NCBI GenBank assembly: GCA_963920575.1 | Contig: OY986963.1 | Location: forward strand, 1,650,896 to 1,714,895 | Direction of reading: 5' to 3' | DNA from: Narthecium ossifragum | Taxonomy: Eukaryota > Streptophyta > Magnoliopsida > Dioscoreales > Nartheciaceae | DNA length: 64,000 bases | Shown: piece after piece, positions 10,139-21,180 of the stretch | Layout of the letters: every line of letters begins with the position of its first letter | Position numbering within the stretch: position 1 is the first letter of the stretch | Notes under the pieces: model-generated | Seen by the model: only the letters and a program-made list of their open reading frames with translations | What the model was told of the DNA's origin: nothing | Databases searched by the model: none | Translations under genes and position numbers: made by a program

Positions 10139-10431
10139 GATCGATCCAAGATGCCTTTGGATCGATCGGATCGATCCAAGATGCCTTTGGATCGATCCAG
10201 ACCTGGTTGGATGATCCAAAAGGCCTCTTACAGAGACGTGATTACATGTTTGCATAGTGGATCGATCCAACTCTCTAGTGGATTGATCTATACCCTGTTT
10301 CCAGGTATGTGGATTGCAACTGCACCCAATGGATCGATCCAAAGCCACAGTAGATCGATCCCAAACCCATTGACAGAGAGCTGGTTTGGACGTCGCACAG
10401 TGGATCAATCCAAGTCTACTCTGGATCGATC
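10139..10431. repeat. Five GATCGATC pairs in the copia-like LTR
   Basis: GATCGATC or close variants start at 10139/10160, 10169/10190, 10260/10281, 10332/10353 and 10403/10424. Every pair is spaced 21 bp. The last three pairs are 72 and 71 bp apart. The copies at 10281 (GATTGATC) and 10403 (GATCAATC) are each changed at the central CpG. The array ends 66 bp before the TATA box. Confidence 0.95.
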
Positions 10432-10496
10432 CGAACACTGTAGCCGAGGTTTTTTGAACGGTTAGGATTAATTCCGATCCTAATTAACTTGGGGCA

Positions 10497-10504
10497 TATA
10501 AATA
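10497..10504 (+). promoter_or_regulatory. TATA box of the copia-like solo LTR
   Basis: TATAAATA in GCATATAAATAGGGG, 66 bp downstream of the palindrome array, the same spacing as in the 1.7-kb LTR. Perfect consensus; activity is inferred. Confidence 0.75.
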
Positions 10505-10777
10505 GGGGTTTTGGAGATCTTTTTAGGGATCATCTTGTTGTTTGAAACCCTAAAAAGAGATGTCTTGTTCTCCTCTAAAAGAATCCTTGTAATCCACCTT
10601 CAATTATAGTGAAATCCTCCTCCATCCCGTGGTTTTTCCTCTCGGTGATTTGCTGAGAGGTTTTCCATGTAAATTTTGGTGTTCTTGTTTGATTTGTTTT
10701 CTCTGTTTTGTTTTTCTTATCGTGCCGACGTTTTAGGATTTGAGTAACATCTACACACCCAAGATCCCTACATGAAC

Positions 10778-11423
10778 ATGTCATAGATTTGGACCAGAGT
10801 ATCGCAGCTCATGAGAGGAATACCCCGCATGAAAATGTCGAGATAAAATTAAGCTTCACTTGAGTGAAAAAAACTTATATATGCTTGGTAAAATCCCTTT
10901 TACTTCTATTTTCTGGGATAGCGTGACAATCATTCCCGGTTTTGGAGAAATAGTTTTTGACAGCGGGAGATTCTACGGCGTTTTGATGGAATGGGCATTG
11001 CCAATAACATTTCTAGAGCTCTTGACGTGTAGACAAAAGAAAGCTAACAGAGTCTGAAGAGTTCCAAAAATAGTCTATTATTTGCTGCCAAGACAAACAG
11101 AAAAACTGCTAATAGCTGCTAAAAATGGTTCCGGAGAGTTCCAAAAATGAGCCATTCTTCCAAAAATAGTCTATTTTTTTTTTCTTTTTTCACCGGTTGA
11201 ACCAAACACACCTTAAATAGACCCGGTCAGTCCAGGACGCACATGAAGTGATATCCACGTCCTGAAGTTATTGTCGGTTATGTGAGTTTGGCTTCCAAAA
11301 TGTGCTTAGGTTTGTTTTAGTCTTGGAGATCAGGTGCTCAACAATTGGCCATTCTTTGGACTTGCAAGATCTTTCTTGTTGTCTGTCAAAGTAGGAGTTA
11401 AAGTGTTCTAAAAAAAAAGGGTT
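10778..11423. other. Intergenic DNA
   Basis: No gene is recognised. A short motif TTCCAAAAATAGTCTATT recurs around 11065 and 11160, and an A-run at about 11411-11419 serves as the terminator of the minus-strand tRNA gene. Confidence 0.5.
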
Positions 11424-11508
11424 TGGGGTGAGAGAGGCTCGAACTCTCGACCTCAGGATCACTCAGTAGCTATGAGACCTACGCGCTAGCCAACTGCGCC
11501 ACCACCCC
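11424..11508 (-). tRNA. Elongator tRNA-Met (CAT) with intron
   Basis: On the minus strand the 85-nt gene starts GGGGTGGTGGCGCAG and ends CTCTCACCCCA. The acceptor stem pairs over seven positions with one G-U. The A box (TGGCGCAGTTGG) and B box (AGTTCGAGCC) are clear. The anticodon CAT maps to 11472-11474 and is followed, one base later, by an intron of about 11 nt before ATCCTGAGG. An intron at this place is a feature of plant elongator tRNA-Met genes. The discriminator A is encoded and a T-run follows on the minus strand, a good Pol III terminator. It looks functional. Confidence 0.92.
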
Positions 11509-12794
11509 TTTGTGTTGATGGACTTAGTTTTATTAACTATGTACATTACATTTTAAGCTTCATACCCCCCATTCTTCCAACAGGTTTCGATTTTTTTTAA
11601 CCTTCTCAGCTTTCACACAGATCAAACAAGCAAATATTACCAATTACCATTCAGCGGATCTCTCGTTTCCATTGTTTCCTCCTGGTCCCCCTGGCCCCAT
11701 CCCTTCCCCCCTTACATATATAATACTGTATGTATCACTTGCCGCTCTCATTTCCTCTTCTTCTACCAACTCCCCAAACATGTCGATATATATATATATA
11801 TAAGAGAGAGGGCAACCTTGATCTCTTTTGGTTTGCGACATGATAGCGATCCGCATTTCTTTGATTTTTCCTTACGTTAGTCATGGGTTTTCTCGTATGC
11901 ATTAAGCTATTGGATGCAGATCGCCAGTTGACGAATACCATTTTGCGTTTTTTATGAATGTTTTAGTTGATCTGTAGCTTCCTCGTCAGTAATTCCCTTT
12001 CTACACTGAGGATGGTGTTTCTGTTCTAGAGATTGTTTATTCTCATTGGCTCAAGTTTTAGAAATTGCATGGGCGTGTACCAATTGTTTTCACTGTTACC
12101 TTTTAACAGGTGTGGCAATGTAGATCTATCAGACCTATCTGAATTGTTCTTATATTGTTATCATTTGGATCAATCTAGTTATTAAGTTTCATTTGAAAAT
12201 GCAAAATAAGATAACTACATGGTTCATTTTTCATTGATTATTAGTGCGAACGGGGCTGTGCAGGATTTGATATTTCAGCAGATAATTAAGAATCTGATGA
12301 ATTGCATTGGATTGTGCATGCCATAATTTTTCAAAAGACCATTGACCAACTGATGAGGCTCGTAACTGAGTATAGATAATAAGAGGTATATGAATGTGGG
12401 CTTGGAATATAATCTGACTTTGTACAGGAGAGAATGCTTTACTTTAAGACTAATGCCGTCTCTATTCAGTTACTAGCAAAACTTTTCTCTTTCAGGCCTG
12501 CCTCTGGTGTTTGTTCAGACCTATGTTGGAATATAGTTTGCGTATATACATGCAGAGTCAATGTAATTGTCATACCTGGAAAAACTAGAGTTTTGCATTA
12601 GGCATGTGTTTATGTGCTTTCCAAAGTCTTGGATTGAAACACCCCACGATTAATTAAAGCATGGAGGAATTTATTGCATTCTTTCTATTGCTGATGAAAC
12701 ACTGTATGGTGAATTGTTTTTCTGAAGGAGGTGTGGGAAGTGCTTTTTTTCATTAACTCTGTGTGTGTTTTTTTTCCTTCTGCAGGGTTTCAAA
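11509..12794. other. Upstream and 5' leader region of the bZIP-like gene
   Basis: A (TA)n-(GA)n tract lies near 11785-11810. A splice acceptor TTCTGCAG at 12778-12785 lies 9 bp before the start codon, so the gene probably has a non-coding first exon somewhere around 11.7-11.9 kb. No other gene is seen. Confidence 0.45.
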
Positions 12795-13645
12795 ATGGCT
12801 TCTGGAAATTCAAATAGCATTCCCAATGCGATGCACACCATTCAGGTTAGTTCATTAACAGTTTTTTGTTGCATAAACAGATCTTCGTCACATTTGAACA
12901 GGCACAAATCCTGTGACTAAGGCCTGCGGGCACTTTGATTGAAGTGAACGGAAAAAATCTGTCAATGATAGCAGATAAATTGCTTCCAATGGAACTCATG
13001 TTTTAACGATGAATCCATAAGTTGGCATAATTATTCTCATCTTTGTTTATGCAGATACATCAGGCATTACCAACAGTAGAAGTTAATTCTCATAATAATA
13101 CTCTTTCAGAGACGGGATGCACTACAATAACCGATGAAGTCATGGCCCGCCGCCTGAAGAATAGAGAGCGGCAACGGAGATATAGGGCAAGAAAGCGACT
13201 TGAAGAAGATATGAAGAGATCATGTCTGATACAGCAGCAAGCTTTCCTAGCAACCCAGCCCCAGATAAACAGGTTTAATCCTTACTTTGGCCAATGTGGG
13301 ATTTCATCGGAATCGGAATCGGAATCACAATCAGAAGGGAGCACTACAGGGTTTGGAGCCAGTGTATATTGTGGGAGGAAATGGAAGAAGGATGCAAGAC
13401 GAGTGCATCTACTGGAAGAACAAAGAAATCCTCCTATTGCTGTGAAGCCACCTATAGAACCAGAATTACATCTATTGAAGGAGCAGGAAATTCAAACTGC
13501 TGATTCTTCTATTGTTGTGAGGCCTCTAAAGAAAACTGAATCGAAAGCTGAGCGCACTGCAAATCCAGGTGGTCGTAGACAGTGGAAAGCAGAGGCAAGA
13601 AATAAGATGACCACAGGAAATCTTGGGAGTGATTTGATTGGTTAA
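12795..13645 (+). CDS. bZIP-like basic-region protein
   Basis: Two coding exons, 12795-12845 and 13055-13645, join in phase 0 through GT-AG splice sites and give 213 residues. The protein opens MASGNSNSIPNAMHTIQ and then has a basic region NRERQRRYRARKRLEEDMKR at about residues 50-69, close to a bZIP basic region with the key Asn and Arg positions. A run of SESESESQSEGS follows, then a Lys/Arg-rich tail. There is no clear heptad-leucine zipper, so it may bind DNA with a partner or be a bZIP look-alike. Plant proteins with this basic motif are known but poorly characterised. The function as a transcription regulator is inferred. The start was chosen because it follows an acceptor and joins exactly to the second exon. 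Confidence 0.75.
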
Positions 13646-13962
13646 GTTTCACAATTCTTTGGTTGATTTTTTGGGGTTCAAAAAGCCCAAGCTAACTTTG
13701 TTGAGAAGAGTGATGCAAAGTCATTTCTTGCCACAAGGTTAACTTGCCTATGAAAAATACTTCAGAGTAAGGTTGTGAAATGCAAGGAGTGAAATGCAAG
13801 GAGTCAATATATATTGGCTCTCAGAGTCAGAAATTTTGGTACAGAGCATATATATCAAAGGATCTCTTGAATGGCTCTAATGTGATCTATAGTTTTGAGA
13901 TGGTGTTGAAGAGTTGTTGACTATGCTAGGAAACAAGAATTTTGTGGTTTCTTCAAAGTATC

Positions 13963-14002
13963 TACTGCTTCATCTTGTTTTTGTTTGCAAGATGAAGCAG
14001 TA
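13963..14002. other. 15-bp perfect hairpin in the 3' region of the bZIP-like gene
   Basis: TACTGCTTCATCTTG (13963-13977) and CAAGATGAAGCAGTA (13988-14002) are exact reverse complements with a 10-nt T-rich loop. It lies about 320 bp after the stop codon. It could be an RNA element of the 3' UTR or a chance inverted repeat. Confidence 0.7.
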
Positions 14003-15779
14003 TTATATCGAGTGACGTCCATATTTTTCTCAGAAACATACCGTGCTTTTCTGTAGGATAATTTATTCCTGACTGTTTTTTAGTCGGCAAGCTCTTTGAC
14101 AGGCACAGCTAGGTGAATAGTTCAACCAAATATCAATTCAGATTATGGTTGATTACTAACAATTCATCTGAGACTATCATGGGATGTGGCCGAATAGTTC
14201 TACTAAATCTCGAGTTAAACTGTAGTAGCTCTCACGTTCTTTGATTGTTCATCCTCTCTCTGATTCTTTTGTGCTATTCTTCTGCAAGGGGTGTCATTTA
14301 TGACATGGAACATAGTGTAGTATAGATGATCTGCAAGAAGGTCCAGTGATTCCAAATTGGTGATTTATTTTCATGATAGATTAGAGATGGAATAACATAT
14401 CCTCAAGAGACTAGAGTATATATGTTTTCAATGAGAGCAGCACGCTTATCATCATTTTGGGTCTTTCCTGAATTTGTTAGAGCTAGTGCAATCCAACAGA
14501 GCTTGTACCACCATTCAAATCCAACTTTAAAGAATACGCTATTTTCTTATCATAGGACTAAAGTTCTAAAGAAACTCATGTTGGTTAAGAGAGGCATACA
14601 CTTACAAAGCTTGTGTGTCACATTTTATACCTTCCTTTTCCGACGCCTTGTCCCGTGGGCTAGCTTGCCCTTCTCTTTCTATCCTTAATTTGCTTAACTG
14701 GCTTGCAAACTGTAGTTGTTATCTTATAATTGTTGATTTGATCTTCTGAATGAATCAGAGTTTCAGACTCCCGTAAGTTGCACCCCAATGATCTTTTTCA
14801 TATATATGTATGACTCTAGCTTAATAAGAAACCTAAATCAGAATTGGAGGCAACCATACCTCTTTTATTTAACCAAGTCAAATAAGAAAAAACGTATAGT
14901 TTCAGCTCATGATGCCTCCACAGTCCATTATTTATCCGCAATCCGATCGCAGAGGACATAGCTCCAGCCAAAGCCAAGGACTAGGTACATGTTTGAGAGC
15001 AATTTGTTTGGCTAGGCTTCATTCCCTCAACCCCTACAAAGAAGCTATCTGCAAGTGGAACTCTATGCTTAGTTATATGTTAGTTTCCTTAACAGTTTAC
15101 AATACACCTACTCCAGTGTCAAGTTCCTGTTCAAAATCTTATAACTGTGATCAAAGAATGGAGTCCTGAATCCAGTTTACGATTTTCTATCTCTTTTTGG
15201 TTCCTCTAAAATTTGGCTTAGGAATTTTACATGATCTGATACAAAATTTGCTGAACACAAGCAACAATTACTACCTACCTACCAACCAGAAACCATTTGT
15301 AATGTCCTCACAAGAAGATACTGTCCTGTTTCCAATTGCAGCAACTTCACCATAAACATTGAAACATGAGACGATATTGAAACATACATGACAGATATGC
15401 TACAACCACTGTTACTTAGATAGTTCAGAGTATCATAGAAACCAACAACCGAAGTCAAGAGAAAACAAGACTGTCATTTAATACACCATTTCCATCTCTG
15501 AGCTGCTTGAGCTGTGATTTGCTCCAAAACATCCAAATTTCAGACAAACCTGTCTGGTAACAAAGCATTAAGCATGACCGTTCCAAAGGATACGCCCTAG
15601 AGCAATTTCAGCATCTAACCAAAAATGGCTGATCCATGGAAAAGGCATGCATTATCTATATACACTTACATGGGCATAAATACAACACTCCGAAGCACAA
15701 ACAACATTTTCGGTATCTTTCCACTCTAAGAGAACTTAATTTATCACCAAATATCATTTCCACAGTGCAGTCTGTTTAC

Positions 15780-15780
<1 letters not shown>

Positions 15781-15828
<48 letters not shown>
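15781..15828. repeat. (TA)n-(GA)n microsatellite
   Basis: About nine TA units run directly into about 15 GA units, 100 bp beyond the MYC2-like stop codon. Confidence 0.95.
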
Positions 15829-15830
<2 letters not shown>

Positions 15831-15934
15831 ACCAAGCACGCTGGAGGATGAAAAACTCAGCCGGTGGCGCCACCAAAGGTCGCCTGAGTGAGGGAAGACT
15901 CAAGTGGCAATGGCCATAAGCAACAAATCCTATC

Positions 15935-17998
15935 CTATTGACTTCCCGGAACCTCCGCCACCTTCGAGTAGAGGGCAGCGCTGAGCTGCTCCTGGGTGTA
16001 AACCCTGGTCGACATCCTTACAGTTGCTTGCTGTATCATGAGATCCTTCACCACAGAGACGCTAGCATAATGCACTTCGAGGTCCAACTCCTTCAGAGCC
16101 GCCATAAATCTCGCCGTCGGGTGGTTCCTCTTTAAGCACTGTACTCGAATCATCGCCTCCGGCTCTGGCCCGAGTATCTTCACCGTAATCTCGACGCCGT
16201 AGCACTTCCCGCCACCGCCGCCGTTTGCCACCTTCATATCATTCTCGAGAGAATGCACTGGCCAGGCAGGCGAGGATTCCAAGTCTCTCTTGAGGGATTC
16301 GATTTGGCCATGGAGGGCCTCCTTATCGGACTCTAAAGATTGCATCTTTGACCGGAGTTCATTGATGTATGCGATGGCATCGCCGAGGAGGGAGGCCTTA
16401 TCCATCTTGGAGACATTGGGGACGACGGCGCGGAGAGCGTAGAAGCGCTGGTTTAGTTTCTCTCGCCGCTGCCGCTCCGCCTCCACATGGTTAAGCGGCT
16501 CCTCGCGGCCATTGGCTGGCTTTCGGCCTCGCTTCCTCGGCCGTTTCTCCGGCTCCACCACCACTCTACTACTCTCCACCTCACGTACGGATGCCTCGAG
16601 ATCCGAATGATCCGAGTCACTGCCGGCGGTGATAATCCCGCCGCCGACAGATCTCGTCTGGGATTTTGCGCCAGTGACCGACGAGGGGCGAGGAGCAGCG
16701 GAGGAGAAGGAGAGCATGCCGTCCTCGTTGCTCTCCCTTGACGTGGCAGTGGTGGGTCTCTTGTTCTTGTTCTGTTCTCCCATCTGGTGCTGCGAGAAGA
16801 GGCTGTTGGCCGGAGCTGATGAAGGAGGAGGAGTCCTCCGGCTCTCTCCAAAGTTCAAGATCTCGCCAGATTCCGGCTTCATGAGTTGGGATGCAGCAGA
16901 GCCGCCGTCGATCCCGAACTCTAAGTGGAAATCTTTCGAGAAGAAGGGCTGCGTTGGCGGATTGCTACTGCTAGTTTGCTGCTGATGGTGGTGATTGTGC
17001 TGGTGGTGCTGGATCTGTATCGAACTAGGGTTTTCAGTTAACGTGCTTGAGCTTGGATTGTCGAAGTGAGGGGGGGCCTTCGAGACGGAGATTTCGGCGT
17101 TGACGGAGGCGGGGGAGACCGAATCCTTGATCTCGATCGTGGACGGATCCGTGATCCATAGCGCGGCGGGGTCATTCTCTCCCTGATCAGCTACGGCGCC
17201 AGCATGGGACCCCGCAGCCGCCGACGGCTGAGCCTGGGAGATCCAGGAGCCATCGCCGCCACCGTCAGGTCTGTTAAAGTTGAATAAAAACTTGATCTTG
17301 CTCATGATTTCGAAGCTCTGGAAGATGAGATCGGTGGATCCAAGCTCGAGCACGCCGTTCCCCACAGGGACACACACCATCGTCTGGATCCCGAACACCT
17401 GGGCCTGCCTCGCCCGTTCGCAAGGCGCCGCCGCCAACCTATCAAAGCCGGCGAACCACGCCGACGAATCCGCGAAGAAGGCCTGCCCGGGCACCCCGGC
17501 GCCGTTCACGAACGACTGGGTCATGGAAACCAGGAAGAACCACTCCGTGTCCGTCACCTCCTCCTCCACCGCGTCGTCCGGCGCCGCCATCCCGCCAGAG
17601 ATGAGCGAGTTCAGCTCCTTCAACACCCTCTTCCGGTGCTCCTGCTCCGCCGCCGACGCCGCCGTCGCCGATCTCTTATTCCTCTTGTCCTCCTCGCAGC
17701 CTTTATAGTACCCATCACCCCACCCCAAAAGAGACACCCCGGTGCTATGATCCACCGACGACTGCCAGAATATGGCATAAGTCCAACTCTCCCGCGCCCC
17801 CTCTATCAGCGTCTGCAGACGCTGCTGCAGCGTCTCCTGGCTGAAGTAAATCTGCATGGGCGGCGCCGGCGACGCCGCCATCGAGTGCGGCGCTGGTGAT
17901 GGCGCGGATCCCCACGAGGAGAACGGCGGGAGGTCGTTGGAGGCCATGAAGGCCTCCATCATGGAGGCGTTATCGTCGGTCCAAAGGTTCATCGGCAA
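15935..17998 (-). CDS. MYC2-like: MYC2-like bHLH transcription factor
   Basis: An intronless 687-residue frame, typical of the MYC2/3/4 group that controls jasmonate responses in the nucleus. The N-terminal bHLH-MYC_N region (about residues 50-250) shows [22 protein letters not shown] and [14 protein letters not shown], which include the JAZ-interaction and activation segments. A Gln/His/Ser-rich linker follows. The bHLH lies around residues 500-560: [20 protein letters not shown] has the His-Glu-Arg residues that read the E/G-box, then [17 protein letters not shown]-terminal ACT-like region carries [20 protein letters not shown] and HYASVSVV. The start [18 protein letters not shown] matches the family N-terminus. 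Two G-boxes lie upstream, which would fit autoregulation. Which of the MYC2/3/4 paralogues it is cannot be told here. Confidence 0.95.
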   Translation of the reverse strand: MPMNLWTDDNASMMEAFMASNDLPPFSSWGSAPSPAPHSMAASPAPPMQIYFSQETLQQRLQTLIEGARESWTYAIFWQSSVDHSTGVSLLGWGDGYYKGCEEDKRNKRSATAASAAEQEHRKRVLKELNSLISGGMAAPDDAVEEEVTDTEWFFLVSMTQSFVNGAGVPGQAFFADSSAWFAGFDRLAAAPCERARQAQVFGIQTMVCVPVGNGVLELGSTDLIFQSFEIMSKIKFLFNFNRPDGGGDGSWISQAQPSAAAGSHAGAVADQGENDPAALWITDPSTIEIKDSVSPASVNAEISVSKAPPHFDNPSSSTLTENPSSIQIQHHQHNHHHQQQTSSSNPPTQPFFSKDFHLEFGIDGGSAASQLMKPESGEILNFGESRRTPPPSSAPANSLFSQHQMGEQNKNKRPTTATSRESNEDGMLSFSSAAPRPSSVTGAKSQTRSVGGGIITAGSDSDHSDLEASVREVESSRVVVEPEKRPRKRGRKPANGREEPLNHVEAERQRREKLNQRFYALRAVVPNVSKMDKASLLGDAIAYINELRSKMQSLESDKEALHGQIESLKRDLESSPAWPVHSLENDMKVANGGGGGKCYGVEITVKILGPEPEAMIRVQCLKRNHPTARFMAALKELDLEVHYASVSVVKDLMIQQATVRMSTRVYTQEQLSAALYSKVAEVPGSQ

Positions 17999-18529
17999 CC
18001 CTTATCAGGAGGCTGGCAATCTCCGGCGGAGGAGGAGGAGAAGGAGGTGGAGGTGGTGGTTTGGTGGTGGAGGAGGGGTCCTCCGGTTTGGGGATCTTGA
18101 TAAGATATGAGATGACGATGTGTGTAAGAAAAAAGAGGAAGCTTCGTAGGCTTCATTTAATTTAGCTGGGGTTTTGGCCCCATTCTTTTCTTTTTAATCA
18201 CTTACAAATCATTAATAATTTACTTTTGGACTTTTTTACTGTTTATAAGTTGGGGATTAATCTCAGCTAATAATGGAGATTCTCGCTATCAATCAGAGTA
18301 AAAATCGCCGATCTACTCGTCGTTAATGCGGAGTTGACTGAATTTGTACGAATTTTATGGCTAAATTATCTGATTAATCTTATTCTTTCAAGTAGTAGAT
18401 ATTTTTGTCTTGGTTAGATATTTACTTTTTTTACTATTTACTACATTTACCGATTTATTAACCCAGGCAGTCGGAACGCGGAGTTCAAAAGATCACCGAC
18501 TTTTTTGACCACGCGGGCGCCCACTCACT

Positions 18530-18535
18530 CACGTG
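18530..18535. promoter_or_regulatory. G-box upstream of the MYC2-like gene
   Basis: CACGTG, 532 bp upstream of the start codon. MYC2-type proteins bind this hexamer. Its role here is inferred. Confidence 0.5.
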
Positions 18536-19120
18536 TGTGCGTATCTTTCTGTTCGGATAAGCATTCCAGGTTCAGGACGGAGGGACGAAGCAGAGCTGTC
18601 GGTTCCTAGTTGGGCAAAGGTAAGATGGAAACTTGTCAATAAATGATAAATTAATCTTAGTAACTCCAAATATATTTTTTAAAAAAATTACATATAAATC
18701 CATTATATTTTTTATTTTACAACTCAGGATGATTTTCTCTCTCTCTCTTCCCTTGCAGAATAAGCCATTTACATAAAATAAAAAAAAGAAGTATTTACTC
18801 ATATATCACTAATACATGAGTGAAGGATAATTGCATCATTTTAAGTAAAATATCACTAATATAAAAAGAAGCAATATGGGTGACACTAATATATAAATTA
18901 TTATAAAGTATATCACATTATCATAACTAACTAATAGACATTAATAAAATGAATTCTTTCATAATTTGAAGAGCTGATATAAAACTAATCCTAAATATGT
19001 ATGATGGAGCCAGAGTGATGGTGGAGTACTGGTTGGGCTGAGTGGAGCCCGAGATAGATGAATTATGGAGCGAGCAACACGTTTTGTTTTGCTCGCAAGT
19101 GTTTTTATATGTGGTGGCGT

Positions 19121-19126
19121 CACGTG
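19121..19126. promoter_or_regulatory. Distal G-box upstream of the MYC2-like gene
   Basis: CACGTG in GGCGTCACGTGGAC, 1.1 kb upstream of the start codon. A TCACGTGG context fits a strong G-box. Confidence 0.4.
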
Positions 19127-20745
19127 GACTGAGTGATAGTCCCATGTGACAAAGGTTTCACACTTCTCCGGTGCTCCTAATCAATGATGCTAATGGCACA
19201 CCAAATGATGCTCGTTTGATTTATTATATAATAAAGTAGGATTGGGAGATTGATGCGTTCCCATGGCTGGGAAGAGGATGTCACTTTTATGGATGATGTA
19301 AACGATTTGAATCTATGATAATAATAAAAATTTAACATGTTTATAATAGTCACCATGCGATAAATGTGAGTAATTTTTTTTAACTTGCTTTGTTTTTTTG
19401 TGAATACTTCTAAGCAATTCTGGACATAGAAAGCGAGCTCAGAAGCTAGCCGGTAGAGGGATGGGCCCTCCTTTCGTGAGCAATCTCGGTCGTCCGATTA
19501 TACATCAACGACTAAGATCAAAAGAAATAAAATAGGTGAAAGAAAATTGATTAAAGTAGGAGATTGAATAATATCATCTCAGTCATCCATCCATAATCTG
19601 ATACCTGATATTTAATATTGGGGTGCCTCGAATAACTTTTGCTGTGACTGTTGCTATGTGTTTATAAATCAAATATTTGGAGTGGTTTGAAAAGTATTAA
19701 AAGATAGTGTGTCTAAACTGGATTGCAATTAGTTATTTTATTTGGAACCCACATGAATCATGTTTAAATACGACTGACTTAAACAAATATTTAACGATGG
19801 GAAGCTGCCAAGGGGCCGGCGGCTGTTTTTTTTGTTTTTATTGGTGTGTGTGGAATTGTGTAAAGAGAGGGTCCAACAGCATTAAAGTAATGCAAGTTGA
19901 AAGATCTCAATCCTTATCCCAAATTAAACTACGTCTATTTTTATTATATTTCGTTTATTACTCTCTTTTTAATCATCATTTATCGCTTTAAAAAGCAATT
20001 TTATGGTGGGGTACGTAGCATTTTGTTTTTTTTTTAAAAAAAGCAATCTTTGAGAGCAGATTAAGTGCTCTAAATGGGGTTTCTTGTCTGGAAATGGTGG
20101 TTAAACCCAATTCAATCAATACTGAGGCAGGATCTACTAAAGGTGCCTAACTGCCTATATAATTGTAGACCAACTTTCAGATCATATGCTATCTTTCAAT
20201 GCACCAATTTACTGTTTTCATGTACATTAGTTGCGTATGAGATTTAGTTGATTGGAATCTCTTTTGTGAAAAGGGGTCATTAGGTTCAAAAAGAACTTTC
20301 GGTTTGTGAGTGATTGTGACTTACAGCACGGAGAGAGACATTCACGTCTTACATGCACAGAGAGACAATGAGCCCCGTTTGTTACCGAGTTAAAAGAGGT
20401 TATCATCTCCGCTTATCCTCGTTCCTATTTCAAACATTAAAATTAATTATTATTATTTTATTTATATTTTTTAATCTCATTTTTTCTAATCATAACTTCT
20501 CTAATAATCCTATTTTTTCTCCAATTTTTTTAAACCCCCATATCAAACGGTCCGAGAGTTGTTACGCATAGTAATAGAACATGGATGTGACAACTACAAG
20601 CGTGTGTTTTTAGCAAGCTAGGTTTCTACTATATATTCTAGACTAGATATATGGGTTTATAAGAAGCAGCAGCCCCTGTTGCCGGTTCCTACGTCCCAAA
20701 TCACTACCTTCCATTAATTACAGTACTCGATCGAAGGGTCAACTA

Positions 20746-20930
20746 TAAGAATAGCCATGGCACAGTTATTTATTTATTTATTAGTCGATCCCATATATCA
20801 TCCTCCAGACCTAGAAATTAAGGTAAATGTCTCGTGTACTACATCTATCACTAGTCTAACTGGTTTTACTTCCCAACACTGCATCATAAAACAAACAACA
20901 TGCATGATAACTGTGCCATGGCTATTCTTA
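20746..20930. ncRNA. Candidate hairpin RNA (24-bp perfect inverted repeat)
   Basis: The 24 bases at 20746-20769 (core AATAGCCATGGCACAGTTAT) are the exact reverse complement of 20907-20930 (ATAACTGTGCCATGGCTATT at its start), with a 137-nt loop. Pairing continues weakly outward, GTCAAC with GTCGAC after a 2-nt bulge. A TATA-like TTTATAAG lies about 90 bp upstream. The size fits a plant MIRNA foldback or a young inverted duplication. I do not recognise the arm as a known plant miRNA. Strand and expression are not shown by the sequence. Confidence 0.4.
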
Positions 20931-21142
20931 GTCGACAAACATAGACATGTGATCTCATTCATTTCACACATCACATCAAATTAATTGTATCAATCTAGCT
21001 ACTTTCCATATGACCACAAACAATAAGGTATCCCAGCCAGAGAGCATCGATATACATACAACTAGTCATGATAAGATGTTCATTCTTGTCTTAAGCTCTC
21101 TAATGTCACTTTATTCTACATGCGTGTGCTTTGAAGCAATAG

Positions 21143-21180
<38 letters not shown>

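Larger units (their letters stand above)
10006..10772 (+). mobile_element. Solo LTR, copia-like, 767 bp
   Basis: The block runs TGTTGGGG...CCCTACA and is flanked by a perfect 5-bp target duplication TGAAC at 10001-10005 and 10773-10777. It contains a GATCGATC array, a TATAAATA box at 10497-10504 and a U5-like tail with CCGTGGTTTTTCC and TTTTCCATGTAAAT, a feature of many plant copia LTRs. No internal coding region is attached, so it is a solo LTR. Confidence 0.92.
13646..15934. other. Intergenic DNA with 3' UTRs
   Basis: It holds the 3' regions of the bZIP-like gene and of the MYC2-like gene. A 15-bp hairpin (13963-14002) and a TA/GA microsatellite (15781-15828) are the only structures noted. 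Short open frames here show no family signature. Confidence 0.5.

Noticed and set aside
3026..10431. A CRISPR array
   Set aside because: The spacings are regular, but the repeats are 8-bp palindromes inside LTRs of a plant genome; no cas genes or unique spacers of CRISPR size.
16487..17899. Several plus-strand frames opposite the MYC2-like gene
   Set aside because: All are low-complexity complements of a conserved coding sequence.
20369..20556. A MITE with ends GCCCCGTTTG and CAAACGGTCC
   Set aside because: Inverted ends are short and no target duplication is visible.
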